From: Planctomycetaceae bacterium
GTDB taxonomy: Bacteria > Planctomycetota > Planctomycetia > Pirellulales > Thermoguttaceae
Direction: 5' to 3'
Length of the DNA stretch: 5,640 bases
Assembly: GCA_031283825.1 (NCBI GenBank)
Contig: JAITAZ010000665.1
Coordinates: 1 to 5,640, forward strand
Shown: in pieces, positions 5,413-5,640 of the stretch
Position numbering within the stretch: the stretch's first letter is position 1
Layout: each line of letters opens with the position of its first letter
Translations under genes and position numbers: made by a program
The notes under the pieces: model-generated
What the model was told of the DNA's origin: nothing
Seen by the model: only the letters and a program-made list of their open reading frames with translations
Database searches by the model: none

Positions 5413-5451
5413 GTAACCATTCACGTTTTTAAAAAAACCGTGAACGGTTAC
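5413..5451. repeat. GTAACC hairpin repeat, right of copy B
   Basis: GTAACCATTCACG (5413-5425) and CGTGAACGGTTAC (5439-5451) pair at 12 of 13 positions, and the T5/A7 interior can extend the stem. The A-rich and T-rich sides make a terminator in either direction conceivable, but no T-tract directly follows the stem. Its first two thirds recur at 5163-5189. Confidence 0.85.
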
Positions 5452-5512
5452 AATAAATTTTACATGAGGTTTTTAGAAGTTCCCTATTGTAACTATTCCG
5501 TAGTCGTTTATC

Positions 5513-5533
5513 GATCAGGTTGCCTACCTGATC
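5513..5533. repeat. GATCAGGT hairpin
   Basis: This is a perfect 8-bp inverted repeat, GATCAGGT (5513-5520) and ACCTGATC (5526-5533), with a 5-nt loop. On the minus strand CAGGTAGGCAA is shared with the inner palindrome of the 120-195 hairpin, so the two may be related repeats. Confidence 0.7.
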
Positions 5534-5536
5534 TAA

Positions 5537-5562
5537 CGTAACAATTCAGTTGCGGTTTTTTT
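5537..5562 (+). terminator. Weak intrinsic-terminator-like structure
   Basis: CGTAAC (5537-5542) can pair with GTTGCG (5549-5554, one G-U pair) around a 6-nt loop, and is followed by GTTTTTTT. The stem is only six pairs and no rightward gene is recognised upstream in this window, so its role is uncertain. Confidence 0.3.
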
Positions 5563-5640
5563 AGTTTTGTCTTCTTTAAAAAATATGTCTTTTTGAAAGC
5601 TAATTTCCCCTGCTTGTTAAACTGTCGTTTGGGTGTACAA

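Larger units (their letters stand above)
4869..5640. other. Gene-free, repeat-rich intergenic region
   Basis: No convincing coding region is seen in these ~770 bp on either strand. The stretch holds the cheA leader and candidate promoters (to about 5011), the remnant copy C, copy B with its flanking GTAACC repeats, the GATCAGGT hairpin and a terminator-like stem. Positions 5563-5640 are AT-rich and show nothing recognisable. A neighbouring gene presumably lies beyond the right edge. Confidence 0.7.

Noticed and set aside
5465..5542. 25-residue plus-strand frame starting at ATGAGG
   Set aside because: It lacks a ribosome binding site and its second half is the GATCAGGT hairpin.
5508..5639. 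Minus-strand open frame entering from the right edge (about 43 codons)
   Set aside because: It is Lys-rich, resembles no family I know, and runs through the terminator-like stem and the GATCAGGT hairpin, so coding is unlikely.

Overview
The window looks like the genome of an anaerobic or facultatively anaerobic, H2-metabolising bacterium with a chemotaxis-type signalling kinase. It carries the end of an [FeFe]-hydrogenase gene, a HybA-like four-cluster ferredoxin protein, a HybB/NrfD-type membrane protein and a CheA histidine kinase. Intergenic DNA is AT-rich and packed with palindromic repeats. I cannot name the taxon from the sequence.

Layout. Positions 3-116 (+) encode the last 37 residues of an [FeFe]-hydrogenase catalytic subunit. 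A long, nearly perfect hairpin follows (120-195). Then come a four-[4Fe-4S] ferredoxin protein with a C-terminal membrane anchor (247-1116, +) and a polytopic HybB/NrfD-family protein (1130-2251, +). These three genes look like one operon that would couple H2 oxidation or production to a membrane quinone pool. The convergent gap 2252-2603 holds an exact FNR-type palindrome, half of the 120-195 hairpin, and a ~220-bp inverted-repeat element (copy A) whose arms are arrays of 9-bp units GGGGAC+NNN. A 754-residue CheA lies on the minus strand (2604-4868). Its domains run P3-P4-P5-P1-P2 rather than the usual P1-P2-P3-P4-P5, so the phosphotransfer and CheY-binding modules sit at the C terminus. The remaining ~770 bp (4869-5640) contain no convincing gene. 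They hold candidate cheA promoters, a degenerate half copy (C) and a full second copy (B) of the GGGGAC element, GTAACC hairpin repeats flanking copy B, another small hairpin and a weak terminator-like structure.

The strongest points for follow-up are the CheA with a permuted domain order, the GGGGAC-N3 element with its reshuffled triplet vocabulary and its position beside halved hairpins, and the [FeFe]-hydrogenase/HybA/HybB gene combination.
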